Shown here piece after piece: positions 16,432 to 25,090 of a stretch of 64,000 bases of DNA (its first letter is position 1; every line of letters starts with the position of its first letter). The translations under genes were made by a program, and so were the position numbers. The notes under the pieces were generated by a model that saw only the letters and a program-made list of their open reading frames with translations, was not told the DNA's origin and searched no databases. Source of the DNA: Planotetraspora thailandica. GTDB taxonomy: Bacteria; Actinomycetota; Actinomycetes; Streptosporangiales; Streptosporangiaceae. Where the stretch lies: contig NZ_BOOR01000060.1 in the NCBI RefSeq assembly GCF_016863335.1, positions 23,432 through 87,431 of the forward strand, given 5' to 3'.

Positions 16432-19233
16432 ATGAGCAGTATGCCCTCGCCTGCGCTGGTTGGACGCGCCTCCGAGCTGCGGATCCTGACCGATGCGATG
16501 ACCCGGCCCCCCGCGGTCGTGCTGTTGGAGGGCGAGGCCGGGATCGGGAAGACCCGGCTCGTGCGTACCGCGCTCGCCCGTCTCCCCGCAGGCCGGACGG
16601 TGCTCCTCGGCTACTGCCATCAGATCCGGGAGCCGTTCCCGTACGGGCCCGTCTTCGAGGCGTTGCGCGACATCGCCGGGCGGCTTCCGGGCCGGCTCAA
16701 CCCCGTGACGGGCGTGCTGCGCGGCCACCTGCCCGAGCTCGCGGACGCGCTGCCGCCCGCACTGCCGCCGCTCGACGACACACGTGCGGAACGCCACCGG
16801 CTCTTCCGCGCCATCCGTGCGCTGCTGGCCGCGGTCGGGCCCGCCGTACTCGTCATCGAAGACCTGCACTGGGCCGACGACGGCACCCGTGACCTGCTGC
16901 GATTCCTGACAGACCAGCCGCCGGAGGGCCTGGCGGTCGTGGCGACGCACCGGCGGGAGAACGACGCGCGCTCTCCTCTCAGCCGCGCCTACCTGCACCA
17001 CCCGGACACGACCAGCGTCGTCGTGCCGCTCGCGCCACTCGGCCCGGATGACGTGGGCAGCCTGGCGTGCGCGCTGCTGGAGCGCTCCGATCTTCCGCAG
17101 GCGTTCGTCACCCGGCTGCACGAACGTACGGCGGGCATCCCGTTCGTCGTGGAGGAGACGGTCAGATCCGTGTCCGACGCCGAGCAGCCCGACGCGCTCG
17201 ACCGCGCGGGGGTGCCACTGCTGCTGCGCGAGGCGATGGCGGAACGCATGGCCGGGCTGTCCCCGCCCGCCGCGGCCGCGGTCCGGGCCGCGGCGGTGTT
17301 GCGGCTGCCCGCGAGCGAGCAGCTCATCATCGCGGTCGGCGGCCACTCCGCCGGGCTGGGCGAGGCGCTGCGCGCCGGCGTGCTGCACGAGCAGCCCGGA
17401 GGCCGGTACGGCTTTCGCCACGCGCTCGCGCAACAGGCCGTCTACGACGCCATGCCCGGCCCCGACCGCAGGTCGGGACACGAGAGGGCCATGACGGCGC
17501 TCAGGGCGGTGGGCTCCCCGCCCCTGGTCCAGCTCGCCTTCCACGCCAGGCATGCCGAGGACACCGAGGCCTGGCTCCACCACGGCACGGCCGCCGCCCA
17601 GCAGGCCGCCGCGCTCGGCGACACCGCGCTCGCCGTCGAGGTGATCGAGGGCATGCTCGGCGATCCCGGCCTTCCCGCCCACCACCGTGGCCCGCTCGCG
17701 CTGATGCTGAGCCGCTTCGCCGCCACCGGCCTGTCACACCAACGGGTCGTACGGCTGTTGCGTCACGTTCTGCGGGACGACTTCCTCCCGCGCGCCACCC
17801 GTGGTGAGGTGCGGCTCAACCTGGGCGTCGTGTTGTCCAACCAGGCGGGGGACACCGCCGCGGGCCGCGTGGAGATCCTGGTCGCCCTCAAGGAGCTGAG
17901 CGACCGGCCCACGCTCGCGGCGCGCGGGTGGGCGGTGCTCGCCATGCCCGCCTGGGGCACCGAGTCGCTGGAGACGCACCGGCAGTGGATGGCCCGCGCC
18001 GAGACGCTCGTGGCGACCGCCGACGACCCGGAGGTGGCGGCCGCGGTCCTGGCCAACCGGGCCTCCTTCGAGCTGTCGGTCGGCTCGCCCGACGCGCTCA
18101 CGATCGCCGCCAGACTGCCCGTCTCCGACCCCCGCACCGCCGTACGCCGGCAGGTCGCCCGCGCCTACAACAACCTGCACGACTCGGCGACCAGCCTGGG
18201 CCTGTACGCCGAGGCCGAGCGGTTCGCCCGGGAGGGGAGACGGCTCGCCGTGGAGACCGGCGCGCAATATCCCGCCTACCTGCTCGACGTGTCGACCGTG
18301 CGCCGCGATTGGCTGACCGGGCGATGGGACGGGCTGCGTGACCGGGCGTCGGCGCTCGGCGAGCTGGCCACCGAGACGCCGTTGATCGCGGTGGACGTCT
18401 GGCTGGTGCTCGGGATGCTCGCGCTCGCCAGGGGCGAATGGGACGAGGCCGTCAAACACTTCCGTACGGCGGGGCTCGACGCGCCCGACGACCGCTACGT
18501 GCCGATCACCGTGGCGGCGGCAGGCGGGCTCATCGACCTTCACCTGGCGCGTGGTGAGTTCGACCGCGCGACGGCAGAGGCGGACGCGTCGGTCGCCCGG
18601 CTGCGCCGCAAAGGCGTGTGGGTGTGGGGCGCCTACCTGGTTCCCTCGGCCGTCACCGCGTTCGCCTGGAGCGGCCGGGTGAAGACGGCCGCCGACCTGG
18701 TCGCCGAATACTCCGCCGGGATCGCGGGGTGCGTCGCGCCGGCGGCGGCCGCCGCCCTCGACCTCTCCCGGGGCTCGCTGGCCGCGGCCGAGCGCAGGCA
18801 CGCCGACGCGGCCGGCTTCTACCAGCGGGCCCGCGAGGCCTACGCCGCGCTGCCCCACCCGTACGCGGCCGCCCGGGCGGGCGAAGGCGCGGCACGGTCG
18901 CGGCTCGCGCTCGGAGACGGCGGAGCCGCCTCGGCGTTCACGGAGCTGGCCGACGCCTTCACTCGGCTCGGCGCCACCCATGACGCCGCCCGGTGCAGGC
19001 GGGTGCTGCGCGACATCGGCGTCGACGTCCCGCTGCCGCGCGGGCGCAGGGGCAACGCCGGCGTGTTGTCGGAGCGGGAGAAGGAGGTCGCCCGGCTCGT
19101 CGCGCTCGGCCGTACGAACCGGGAGATCGCCGACGTGCTCTTCCTCTCGACGCGCACGGTCGAGAGCCACGTGGCGACCGTGCTGCGCAAGCTCGGCGTG
19201 CGTTCCCGCACGCAGGTCGCACCTCCCGGCTGA
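16432..19233 (+). CDS. large ATP-binding LuxR family (LAL) transcriptional regulator
   Basis: The 933-residue protein has an N-terminal AAA/NACHT-like ATPase with Walker A EGEAGIGKT (33-41) and a Walker B-like VLVIEDLHWAD at about 140-150. A long alpha-helical, TPR-like middle follows, then a C-terminal LuxR helix-turn-helix at about 875-925 (LSEREKEVARLVALGRTNREIA). This is the LAL/MalT-like design, in which ATP and an inducer control DNA binding. The C terminus stops only four residues after SRTQV, shorter than many relatives. The ATG has GGGAG six bases upstream. No pathway genes are adjacent, so its target is unknown. Confidence 0.87.
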   Translation: MSSMPSPALVGRASELRILTDAMTRPPAVVLLEGEAGIGKTRLVRTALARLPAGRTVLLGYCHQIREPFPYGPVFEALRDIAGRLPGRLNPVTGVLRGHLPELADALPPALPPLDDTRAERHRLFRAIRALLAAVGPAVLVIEDLHWADDGTRDLLRFLTDQPPEGLAVVATHRRENDARSPLSRAYLHHPDTTSVVVPLAPLGPDDVGSLACALLERSDLPQAFVTRLHERTAGIPFVVEETVRSVSDAEQPDALDRAGVPLLLREAMAERMAGLSPPAAAAVRAAAVLRLPASEQLIIAVGGHSAGLGEALRAGVLHEQPGGRYGFRHALAQQAVYDAMPGPDRRSGHERAMTALRAVGSPPLVQLAFHARHAEDTEAWLHHGTAAAQQAAALGDTALAVEVIEGMLGDPGLPAHHRGPLALMLSRFAATGLSHQRVVRLLRHVLRDDFLPRATRGEVRLNLGVVLSNQAGDTAAGRVEILVALKELSDRPTLAARGWAVLAMPAWGTESLETHRQWMARAETLVATADDPEVAAAVLANRASFELSVGSPDALTIAARLPVSDPRTAVRRQVARAYNNLHDSATSLGLYAEAERFAREGRRLAVETGAQYPAYLLDVSTVRRDWLTGRWDGLRDRASALGELATETPLIAVDVWLVLGMLALARGEWDEAVKHFRTAGLDAPDDRYVPITVAAAGGLIDLHLARGEFDRATAEADASVARLRRKGVWVWGAYLVPSAVTAFAWSGRVKTAADLVAEYSAGIAGCVAPAAAAALDLSRGSLAAAERRHADAAGFYQRAREAYAALPHPYAAARAGEGAARSRLALGDGGAASAFTELADAFTRLGATHDAARCRRVLRDIGVDVPLPRGRRGNAGVLSEREKEVARLVALGRTNREIADVLFLSTRTVESHVATVLRKLGVRSRTQVAPPG

Positions 19234-19254
19234 CACCGCCGTCGGGCCCGGAAC

Positions 19255-19294
19255 ACACTGGCCCCTGGGACCGGGTGGTCCCGGGGGCCGGTGT
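19255..19294. terminator. bidirectional hairpin terminator
   Basis: An 18-bp stem with two G-T pairs (ACACTGGCCCCTGGGACC against GGTCCCGGGGGCCGGTGT) and a GGGT loop lies between the convergent LuxR and M4 protease genes. Confidence 0.8.
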
Positions 19295-19333
19295 CCGTCT
19301 CGTCAGAGCGGCTGTGTCAGCGGGTCATCAGGG

Positions 19334-21553
19334 TCAGACGGTGATGGTCCACGAGTCGAGGAAGCCGGTGTCCAGGCGATACTGGTCGGCCACTTCGAGG
19401 GTCCACGTGCCGGACGCCTGCTGCGAGACCGGGACGGAGTAGGTCCTGGTGCCGTAGGACGTGCAGCTGGAGCCGCCGCTCGTGTCGATCGTGTAGTAGG
19501 TGCCGTTCGGGCCGCGGAGCCGGATCCGCAGGTCTTCTGCGCAGGTGTGCGAGATGGTCACGCTCACCTGGACCGGGGAGACCGCGGTGCCGGTCGCCGT
19601 CGACGTGATCGAGCTGGTGATGGTCGACAGGTCAGGGATGGTGACGTTGGTCCCGTTGGTGAAGGTGCGGGTGCCGCCGCCGGATCCGGTGACCGTCAGC
19701 GTGTACGTCGCGGTGTGGGAGCCGGTCGAGCCGGTGCCCGTGACGGTCACCGAGTAGGTGCCCGCGGGCGTCGACGAACTCGTGCTGACGGTGAGGGTGG
19801 ACGAGCCGCCCGAGGTCACCGACGCCGGGCTGAAGCTCGCGCTGGCGCCCGACGGGAGCCCGGAGGCGCTGAAGCCGACCGTCTGCGCGCTGCCCGCGGT
19901 CGTCGTCGTGCCGACGGTCGCGGTGGCCGCGCCGCCCGGCGCGACGGAGCCGGACGCCGGGCTCAGCGACAGCGAGAAGTCGTTGCTCGACGAGGTGCAG
20001 GTCGGCTCACCCGACTGCACGGGGACGCTGACCGCGTTCCACGCCGCCTTGGTCGCGGCGCACTCGGGGCTGTTCGCGCCGTACAGTTCGACCGCGGCGG
20101 CGAGCGACGCGGAGCGCACGTTGGCGTACTTCCAGGTGGAGGTCTTCCGCTGGAGCGCGCCCATGTAGATCTTGCCGGCCTTCTGGATCGAGATGCCGGT
20201 CACCGACGAGGGGCCGCCCGAGCAGATCGGGCTGTTCGGCTTGCCGCCGCCGGGGGCCGAACCCTCGGCGAGCAGGTAGAACCAGTGGTTCAACGGGCCC
20301 GCCGCGGAATGCACCTCGGTGCTCGGGATCGACGAGGACCAGCAGTTGGGGTCGCCGGCCAGGGATGGGTTGTACATGTAGCGGATCGGCCCGTCGCCGA
20401 CGAGGTTGAGCTCCTCGCCGACCTGGTAGTCCGGCGGGTCGTTGGGGTTGTTGGCGTAGGCCTCGGTGAGGGAGCCGAAGACGTCGCCGGTCGCCTCGTT
20501 CAGGCCGCCGTTCTCGTTGCCGGAGCCGGCGCCGCCCGGGGTGGTCTGGAAGATGGCGTGGCCGAACTCGTGCGCCACCACGTCGATCGGCGTGGCCTGG
20601 CGGGCGTTGTCCTGCGAGTGGCCGAAGTTGGTGTAGCTGCCGTTCCAGTACGCGTTGACGTCGTTCAGGCCGACCCGCGCGGGGAAGCCGCCGCCGTTGC
20701 CGTTGATGCCGCTGCGGCCCAGCCAGGAGCCCAGCATGTCCCACTCGCGCTGCACGGCGTAGAGCGCGTCCACGCAGGCGGTCTCGAGGTTGGTGCCCGA
20801 GCCGTTGCCCCACGCGTTGTCGGTTCCGGTGTAGGCCGAGCCGTTCTGGCCGCCGCATCGAAGGCCGCTGCGGGTGGGGTCGGTCATCGAGTAGGAGGTG
20901 CCCGAGCCGCTCGTGTCGAGGGTGACCTGGCCGTAGTAGTAGCCGTTGCCGGTTCCCGCGCGCACCTCGTCGTAGCTGTCGGCGATCTCGCCGGTGGTCG
21001 CGTCGACGAACACGTGCTGCTTGCTCGGCTTGCCGTCGGATATGCCGGAGACGAGGCTCTCCCACGCCAGGCGCGGCTTGGTGCCCCAGGCGAGGACGAC
21101 CAGGCGCGGGGCGGCGTTGTCGTCCACCCGCGACAGCGTGGTCTTGGCCGTCTCGAGCGCCTGGTCGGCGGTCACCGTGGGCGTGGTCGTCACGGCCTGC
21201 GTGGTGGTCGCCGCGGACGCCGTGTCGCGGACGCGGCCGCTGGAGTCGGTGACCACGACGGCGTCACCGCCCACCACGGGCAGGCCCTTGTAGGTGCGTT
21301 CGTAGGTGACGGAGTACATCCCGCCCGCGCTCGCCGTCACGGAGGTGCGGCGATAGGTCTCGTCCGGCCGTCTGCGCAGCTTGTCCAGGCCGCTGGCGAC
21401 GGCCCGGTCGGCGGCGGCGGTGGCGAGCTGCTTGGGGTCGGACTGGCTGGAGGATGCCGCGGCCGGAGCCTGCGCCGCGGCGGAGGTCGCGGGGAGCCCG
21501 ACGGCGACCGTGGCCAGTGCCACGGTCACCGCGAGTAAAGCGGTGCGCCTCAT
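19334..21553 (-). CDS. secreted M4 (thermolysin-type) metalloprotease
   Basis: The 739-residue precursor has a signal peptide (MRRTALLAVTVALATVAVG...), an FTP/PepSY-type propeptide to about 200 and the M4 catalytic region, with DVVAHEFGHAIF giving two zinc His and the catalytic Glu, and GGLNEATGDVFG giving the third zinc ligand. The C terminus has a Ser/Thr-rich Ig-like domain (about 530-610) and a P-domain (about 620-739, VTISHTCAEDLRIRLRGPNG...), common in actinobacterial secreted proteases. The chosen ATG has an AAGGAAG site and starts a clear signal peptide; a longer reading to 21691 does not. It likely digests extracellular protein. Confidence 0.92.
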   Translation of the reverse strand: MRRTALLAVTVALATVAVGLPATSAAAQAPAAASSSQSDPKQLATAAADRAVASGLDKLRRRPDETYRRTSVTASAGGMYSVTYERTYKGLPVVGGDAVVVTDSSGRVRDTASAATTTQAVTTTPTVTADQALETAKTTLSRVDDNAAPRLVVLAWGTKPRLAWESLVSGISDGKPSKQHVFVDATTGEIADSYDEVRAGTGNGYYYGQVTLDTSGSGTSYSMTDPTRSGLRCGGQNGSAYTGTDNAWGNGSGTNLETACVDALYAVQREWDMLGSWLGRSGINGNGGGFPARVGLNDVNAYWNGSYTNFGHSQDNARQATPIDVVAHEFGHAIFQTTPGGAGSGNENGGLNEATGDVFGSLTEAYANNPNDPPDYQVGEELNLVGDGPIRYMYNPSLAGDPNCWSSSIPSTEVHSAAGPLNHWFYLLAEGSAPGGGKPNSPICSGGPSSVTGISIQKAGKIYMGALQRKTSTWKYANVRSASLAAAVELYGANSPECAATKAAWNAVSVPVQSGEPTCTSSSNDFSLSLSPASGSVAPGGAATATVGTTTTAGSAQTVGFSASGLPSGASASFSPASVTSGGSSTLTVSTSSSTPAGTYSVTVTGTGSTGSHTATYTLTVTGSGGGTRTFTNGTNVTIPDLSTITSSITSTATGTAVSPVQVSVTISHTCAEDLRIRLRGPNGTYYTIDTSGGSSCTSYGTRTYSVPVSQQASGTWTLEVADQYRLDTGFLDSWTITV

Positions 21554-21920
21554 GGGCGTCTTCCTTTCTCTGCCTCCCATGCCGCCGGTGAGCGGGCAGC
21601 GGCGATCGCGCCGTCGGGCGTGGCCCGGCGGCGGACGCGGTGTGGGAGTTGGGGGGTGATGAGAGAAATGGATGGTGACTCTCGCCGTCACGGGGCCGGA
21701 GGGGATGGCCTCATCGGGCGGGCGCGTCTCCCATGGCGGGAGCGGCGGCTACGGAGGGAAGGTGGGAGAGGGCACTTTCTCGTCGCTCCTTTTGTGGAGG
21801 CCGGCTGAGCTTGCCTGGCCGCGACGCTAGGTCCACAGAGCGAACTTGAACATCCGTAGTGAGATCCGTACATGTACGGAAAAAATGAGATGAAGCCGCG
21901 CTCGGACCTCTGAACAGCGA

Positions 21921-21952
21921 GAACGCCCCTACCTGAAACGGCAGGGGCGTTC
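21921..21952 (-). terminator. hairpin terminator after the prolyl aminopeptidase gene
   Basis: A perfect 10-bp stem GAACGCCCCT/AGGGGCGTTC lies about 35 bases beyond the stop codon of the aminopeptidase gene on the minus strand. Confidence 0.65.
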
Positions 21953-21987
21953 CGCGTGCACAGCAGGCGTGGCCGTGGCGGTGTGCC

Positions 21988-22947
21988 TCAGTGACGGGCG
22001 AACCGGTCGAGCGCCTCGACGACATGGCTTCGGGTCGTGGCGTTGCCCATGTGGCCCGCGTCCTCGACCGTGATCAGCTCGGCGCCGGGCCAGTTGCGGG
22101 CGAGTTCCCACGCGGTGTCGAGCGGTCCGCCGATGTCGAGGCGGCCGTGGACCAGCACGGCGGGGATGCCGGCCAGCCGATGGGCGTCGCGCAGCAGCGC
22201 CCCCTCCTCCAGCCACGCGCCGTGCGAGAAATAGTGCGAGCAGATGCGGACGAAGGCCGTGCGCGCGGCGGGGGGCCGGTCCCCGTACGGCCTGGCCCTG
22301 CCGCGGGTCTCCCCGGACAGCACCGCGTCCTCCCAGTCGGACCAGTCGGCCGTCGCCTTGTCGCGCACCGCGGGGTCGGGGTGTTCCGTCAGGCGGGCGT
22401 AGGCCCCGACCACGTCGCCGTCGCGCGGCGTGCCCGGCGTCCCGGCGAGGAAGCGTTCCCACTGCTCGGGGAAGAACCTGCCGACGCCCCGGTAGAGCCA
22501 GTCGATCTCCGACCGGCGGGTCGTGGTCACGCTCGAGATGACGATTTGCGACACGTGCTCCGGGTGCCTTTCCGCGTAGGCGAGGATCAGCGTCGAGCCC
22601 CAGGAGACGCCGTACAGCAGCCAGCGCTCGACGCCGAGATGCTCGCGGAGGCGTTCCATGTCGGCGACCAGGTTGCCGGTGGTGTTGTGCCGCAGATCGG
22701 TCGCGGGGTCGCTCGCGTGCGGGGTGCTGCGCCCGCAGTTGCGCTGGTCGAACAGCACGATGCGGTAGCGGTCGGGGTCGAAGAGCCGGCGGTCCAGGGG
22801 CGTGCATCCCGACCCGGGCCCGCCGTGGACCACGACGGCGGGCTTGCCCTCGGGATTGCCGCAGACCTCCCAATAGACGAGGTCGCCGTCGCCGACGTCC
22901 AGCATCCCGGTCTCGTACGGTTCGACCGGCGGATACAACTCGCGCAC
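21988..22947 (-). CDS. pip: prolyl aminopeptidase (proline iminopeptidase)
   Basis: The 319-residue enzyme removes N-terminal proline from peptides. It shows the family signatures VHGGPGSGCTP near residue 40, FDQRNCGRS just after, the nucleophile elbow GVSWGS near 113, and a late GRLDIG aspartate and DAGHMG histidine. The GTG at 22947 begins the typical N terminus (VRELYPPVEPYETGMLD) and has AAGGGG upstream; the GTG at 22965 lacks a site and would fall next to the operator. It is divergent from a MarR gene with 47 bases between, and shares an 18-base palindrome with it. Confidence 0.9.
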   Translation of the reverse strand: MRELYPPVEPYETGMLDVGDGDLVYWEVCGNPEGKPAVVVHGGPGSGCTPLDRRLFDPDRYRIVLFDQRNCGRSTPHASDPATDLRHNTTGNLVADMERLREHLGVERWLLYGVSWGSTLILAYAERHPEHVSQIVISSVTTTRRSEIDWLYRGVGRFFPEQWERFLAGTPGTPRDGDVVGAYARLTEHPDPAVRDKATADWSDWEDAVLSGETRGRARPYGDRPPAARTAFVRICSHYFSHGAWLEEGALLRDAHRLAGIPAVLVHGRLDIGGPLDTAWELARNWPGAELITVEDAGHMGNATTRSHVVEALDRFARH

Positions 22948-22967
22948 TGACCCAGGCCCCTTCACGA

Positions 22968-22985
22968 TGCAACAGTGCTGTTACA
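22968..22985. promoter_or_regulatory. candidate MarR operator between pip and the MarR gene
   Basis: TGCAACAGTGCTGTTACA is an 18-base palindrome with a single mismatched pair (8-base arms, 2-base centre). It overlaps the likely -10 region (TTACATT) of the MarR gene and lies upstream of pip, so a dimer could shut both. The regulator is inferred from position. Confidence 0.6.
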
Positions 22986-22994
22986 TTAGCCGAT

Positions 22995-23516
22995 ATGACC
23001 ACATATGCATTCGGGCCCGAGTCTCTGGGGACCCGGCTGCGCCACCTTCTGGAATTGCTCGACGGAGACGTCGCGGCCGTCTACGGCGATCTCGGGCTGG
23101 CGGGATTCCGCCCGCGGTTCACTCCGATCGTCCGGGTGCTGGCCGCGTCGGAGCCCCGCTCGATTCGCGACCTCGCTCAGGCGGTCGGGGTGACCCACTC
23201 CGCGGCGAGCCAGACCGTGGCGCAGATGGCCAGGGACGACCTCGTCGCCATCGCATCGGGCGACGACGCCAGGCAACGGGTCGTACGGCTCACGCCGAAG
23301 GCCCGCTCGCTGCTGCCGGCGCTGGAGGCGGAATGGGCGGCGACCGCCGCCGCGGCAGCCGAGCTGGAAGGAGAGTTGTCGTTTCCGCTGAGCAGGCTCG
23401 TCACAGAGGCGCTCGACGCCCTGAACAGGCGGCCGATGCGCCGGCGGATCGCCGACGCCGCGTCGGGCACCGGCGGCCTCAAGGTGATGAAGCCTCCCGC
23501 CGTCTCAGGCGGATGA
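22995..23516 (+). CDS. MarR family transcriptional regulator
   Basis: This 173-residue protein has a winged-helix MarR core at about 45-125: IRDLAQAVGVTHSAASQTVAQMARDDLV is the recognition segment, followed by a basic wing DDARQRVVRLT. The start lies 10 bases after the palindrome with no ribosome site, so the transcript may be leaderless. It probably represses itself and the divergent pip gene. The ligand is unknown. It is convergent with a second MarR gene. Confidence 0.85.
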   Translation: MTTYAFGPESLGTRLRHLLELLDGDVAAVYGDLGLAGFRPRFTPIVRVLAASEPRSIRDLAQAVGVTHSAASQTVAQMARDDLVAIASGDDARQRVVRLTPKARSLLPALEAEWAATAAAAAELEGELSFPLSRLVTEALDALNRRPMRRRIADAASGTGGLKVMKPPAVSGG

Positions 23517-23582
23517 CAGCCGCCTCGGAATGGCCCGTCGGCTCAGGCCGGTGACGTTCTTGCGGATCGGAACTGCGGTGCC

Positions 23583-24092
23583 TCAGGCGGGGGAGGCGCC
23601 ATCGAGCCGCGTCGCCCTCCAGCGATCGAGGACGCCGTCCATCTCCCGGTGGAAGAACCGGAGGAAGTCCGCCATCTCCACGGCGCGGGCGCCGGCCGCG
23701 GATTCCGGCCCGCCCAGGGCTTTGACGCCGGTGAGGACGAGATCGGCGATCTGGTCGTAGATGTGCCCCTGGCTCACGCTCGCTGTGTACCACGCGTGCT
23801 CCGGCAGGCGGTACCTGTCCCTGCGTGAGCCCCGGACCGGCTCGCGCACGAGCATCCCGAGTTGCATGAGATAGCGCACGGAGTTGGAGACGGCGGCCGG
23901 GCTGACGTCGAGCTGCTCCGCGAGCTCGCCCGCCGTCAGCGCACCATCGTCGGAGACCATCAGGGCGAAGAGGATGCGCGCGGGCATTCTCGGGAAGCCG
24001 AACCTGGCGAACGTCATGGCCATCTGTTCGACGTAGTCCCGGACCGCCTCTTCGTCGCGCCCGGCATCCGTCCTGTCGTCGTGCTCGGCCAT
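23583..24092 (-). CDS. MarR family regulator of the divergent ABC exporter
   Basis: The 169-residue protein has a winged helix at about 45-110 (LTAGELAEQLDVSPAAVSNSVRYLMQLGMLVREPVRGSRR, of the type that reads padR/MarR-like sites) and a helical C terminus. The ATG at 24092 has a strong GGGAGGAAG ribosome site; twelve extra codons upstream are not needed. It is divergent from an ABC-2 exporter operon, with a perfect inverted repeat between them, so it most likely represses the exporter until a toxic compound binds. Confidence 0.85.
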   Translation of the reverse strand: MAEHDDRTDAGRDEEAVRDYVEQMAMTFARFGFPRMPARILFALMVSDDGALTAGELAEQLDVSPAAVSNSVRYLMQLGMLVREPVRGSRRDRYRLPEHAWYTASVSQGHIYDQIADLVLTGVKALGGPESAAGARAVEMADFLRFFHREMDGVLDRWRATRLDGASPA

Positions 24093-24157
24093 CACGGCTT
24101 CCTCCCGCCCCCTTAGCGATCTTGACACATTACTGACGCCCTGCGCGCCGATCAGTA

Positions 24158-24181
24158 TTCACAGATTTGTGAAACTAATGT
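24158..24181. promoter_or_regulatory. operator and promoter of the ABC exporter operon
   Basis: TTCACA-GATT-TGTGAA (24158-24173) is a perfect 16-base inverted repeat. It is followed by TAATGT (24176-24181), a good -10 box placed 13 bases before the GTG start of the ATPase gene, which implies a very short leader. The divergent MarR protein is the likely ligand of the repeat. Confidence 0.6.
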
Positions 24182-24193
24182 AGCTTCTGGTCT

Positions 24194-25090
24194 GTGGAAA
24201 ACATCATAACCGCGTCGGGTCTCCAAAAGAGCTTCGGCCGGACCCGCGCTCTCGACGGCCTGGACCTGGAGGTCCGGCGCGGCGAGGTGCACGGTTTCCT
24301 CGGCCCGAACGGCTCGGGCAAGACCACCACCATCCGTGTGCTGCTCGGCCTGCTGAAGGCGGACGGCGGCACGGCACAGCTGTTCGGCCAGGACCCGTGG
24401 CACGACACGACCACCCTGCACCGCCGCCTCGCGTACGTCCCCGGTGACGTCACGCTGTGGCCCAACCTGTCGGGCGGCGAGGTGATCGACCTGCTCGGCC
24501 GGTTGCGGGGCGGCCTGGACAAGAAGCGCAGAGACGAGCTGCTGGAGAGGTTCGCCCTCGACCCGAAGAAGAAGGGCAGGGCCTACTCCAAGGGCAACCG
24601 GCAGAAGGTCGGCCTGGTCGCCGCACTCGCCTCCAACGTGGAGCTACTGCTGCTCGATGAGCCGACCTCCGGCCTCGACCCGCTGATGGAGGAGGTGTTC
24701 CGGCAGGTCGTCGCGGAGGAGCAGAAGCGCGACGGCCGCACCGTCCTGCTGTCCAGCCACATCCTGTCCGAGGTCGAGGCGCTCTGCGACCGGGTCAGCA
24801 TCATCCGGGGCGGCCGCACTGTCGAGACCGGCACCCTCACCGAGCTGCGGCATCTGACCCGCACCACCATCTCCGCCGACCTGGCGAATCCGCCGAACGG
24901 CCTGGCGGACCTGCCCGGCGTGCACGACCTGCAGGTCGACGGCTCGCACGTGCGCTTCGAGGTGGACACCCGGATGCTGGACTCCGCGCTGCGAGAGCTC
25001 ACGTCGGCGGGAGTGCGGAGCCTTGTGAGCCAGCCGCCCACGCTGGAGGAGCTGTTCCTTCGCCACTATCAGACCGAGGGGACACGGTGA
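24194..25090 (+). CDS. ABC transporter ATP-binding protein, drug-exporter type
   Basis: The 298-residue ATPase has Walker [11 protein letters not shown] at about 38-47, a signature-like [11 protein letters not shown] replacing LSGGQ, Walker [15 protein letters not shown] and a switch [15 protein letters not shown], followed by a C-terminal regulatory tail of about 75 residues. The GTG start lies just after the promoter. Its stop overlaps the permease start as GTGA. The pair resembles exporters for polyketide antibiotics (TnrB type) and likely confers resistance to a lipophilic compound. Confidence 0.9.
   Translation: MENIITASGLQKSFGRTRALDGLDLEVRRGEVHGFLGPNGSGKTTTIRVLLGLLKADGGTAQLFGQDPWHDTTTLHRRLAYVPGDVTLWPNLSGGEVIDLLGRLRGGLDKKRRDELLERFALDPKKKGRAYSKGNRQKVGLVAALASNVELLLLDEPTSGLDPLMEEVFRQVVAEEQKRDGRTVLLSSHILSEVEALCDRVSIIRGGRTVETGTLTELRHLTRTTISADLANPPNGLADLPGVHDLQVDGSHVRFEVDTRMLDSALRELTSAGVRSLVSQPPTLEELFLRHYQTEGTR

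Noticed and set aside
18980..21538. An 852-codon open frame on the plus strand
   Set aside because: It is antisense to the M4 protease, whose catalytic motifs and signal peptide are unmistakable.
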